Shown piece by piece: positions 16,409 to 16,715 of a DNA stretch of 16,715 nucleotides. How positions within the stretch are numbered: position 1 is the stretch's first letter; the number at the start of each line of letters is the position of its first letter. The stretch is taken from contig JAZNGL010000069.1 in the NCBI GenBank assembly GCA_045576435.1, positions 1-16,715 of the forward strand, written 5' to 3'. The notes beneath the pieces were generated by a model. The model was not told the DNA's origin. It made no database searches and was given only the letters and a program-made list of their open reading frames with translations. A program made the translations under genes and the position numbers. The DNA comes from CAKSIW01 sp045576435 (lineage in GTDB: Bacteria > Bacillota > Clostridia > Monoglobales > Monoglobaceae).

Positions 16409-16437
16409 ATTATATCACATTTTTTTTGTTTTGTAAA
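16409..16437 (-). promoter_or_regulatory. Promoter of the ychF-cmk-plsC-ispH/rpsA operon
   Basis: On the minus strand TTTACA (16437-16432) and TATAAT (16414-16409) are 17 bases apart, with TG one base before the -10. Transcription should start near 16402, about 46 bases before the ychF start codon. The rest of the gap, 16441-16540, is AT-rich with nothing recognisable. Confidence 0.8.
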
Positions 16438-16539
16438 CATTAAATATTACTATTTGAAAAAATAATAAGGGATAATATTTTCACAAAAAAACAACTTTGA
16501 ATTTAATTTACTTTCATAATAATAGCTTTAGTCTTTTTA

Positions 16540-16575
16540 TAAATAAAAATAGAGCTATAGCCTGAGCTATAACTC
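16540..16575 (-). terminator. Intrinsic terminator of the activating-enzyme gene
   Basis: A ten-pair stem with one G-T wobble (16575-16566 with 16561-16552) and a TCAG loop is followed in the minus direction by a T-rich tract (TATTTTTATTT). The stop codon at 16569-16567 lies within the stem. Confidence 0.8.
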
Positions 16576-16715
16576 CATTTCAAGTCTTTTCATAACTTCT
16601 GCCGTTGGCTCGGTCATATTCTTAAATCTGAATTCTATGTTCAAGTTATCATATTTTACCGAACACATTTTTTTAAACGGCAACAGCTCAATTTTATCAA
16701 CACATGGATGTGCTT
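16567..16715 (-). CDS. C-terminal end of a glycyl-radical-enzyme activating protein (radical SAM), cut by window edge
   Basis: The reverse strand reads open from the right window edge to a TAG at 16569-16567, giving the last 48 residues of a protein whose start lies outside. The sequence contains VDKIELLPFKK, then KYDNLNIEFRF and TEPTAEVMKRLE. This closely follows the C-terminus of pyruvate formate-lyase activating enzyme and related activases, where an ELLPYHKLG segment is followed by KY.ALGIEY and a proline-containing helix. Such enzymes use S-adenosylmethionine and a 4Fe-4S cluster to install a glycyl radical on a partner. The iron-sulfur cysteines lie in the missing N-terminal part, so catalytic integrity cannot be judged. 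A hairpin terminator follows at once. Confidence 0.7.
   Translation of the reverse strand, partial: AHPCVDKIELLPFKKMCSVKYDNLNIEFRFKNMTEPTAEVMKRLEMEL

Noticed and set aside
16401..16420. Imperfect palindrome around the ychF -10 box as a redox-regulator site
   Set aside because: It does not match a known operator, and AT-rich -10 regions are often partly palindromic.
1..16715. CRISPR array, insertion sequence, tRNA, prophage or defence island
   Set aside because: No spaced direct repeats, transposase or integrase motifs, tRNA-like cloverleaf or defence-family proteins were seen on either strand.

Overview
The window is AT-rich, densely packed bacterial DNA with Firmicutes-type Shine-Dalgarno sites (GGAGG and AAGGAG variants) and consensus sigma-A-like promoters. 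An IspH-ribosomal protein S1 fusion sits in a cmk-plsC-ispH/rpsA cluster. That arrangement is familiar from anaerobic Clostridia, so the source is most likely a clostridial genome or metagenome contig. Species cannot be assigned from the sequence. No IS element, CRISPR array, tRNA, rRNA, prophage or integration site was seen. No stretch longer than about 210 bases lacks a gene.

Layout, left to right. (1) 1-2398, minus: most of a PMCA/SERCA-like P-type cation ATPase, with its C-terminus cut by the window edge. (2) 2484-5068, plus: a strong promoter drives an Lrp/AsnC regulator, a class I aminotransferase that overlaps it by ATGA, and a TatD-family hydrolase, ending in a two-way terminator. (3) 5078-7849, minus: an operon of 5-formyl-THF cyclo-ligase, iron-type alcohol dehydrogenase and an AEC-family permease. 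(4) 7904-9900, plus: one stand-alone DUF4838 protein with its own promoter and terminator. (5) 9902-11275, minus: murD. (6) 11321-16437, minus: a housekeeping operon in the order ychF, a small helical protein, cmk, plsC and an ispH-rpsA fusion with five S1 domains. (7) 16540-16715, minus: the C-terminal tail of a glycyl-radical-enzyme activating protein with its terminator.

The minus-strand genes of region 6 serve translation and ribosome function (YchF, S1), nucleotide supply (Cmk), phospholipid synthesis (PlsC) and isoprenoid precursor synthesis (IspH). MurD adds peptidoglycan precursor synthesis. Regions 2 and 3 look like amino-acid and one-carbon/redox metabolism, each with its own divergent promoter.

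Nothing here is convincingly a new defence, mobile or secretion system. The points most worth following up are the five-domain IspH-S1 fusion with two nearly identical adjacent S1 repeats, the cytoplasmic stand-alone DUF4838 protein, the unexplained folate/alcohol dehydrogenase/permease operon, and the unusual actuator-loop (NGE) and hinge motifs of the ATPase.
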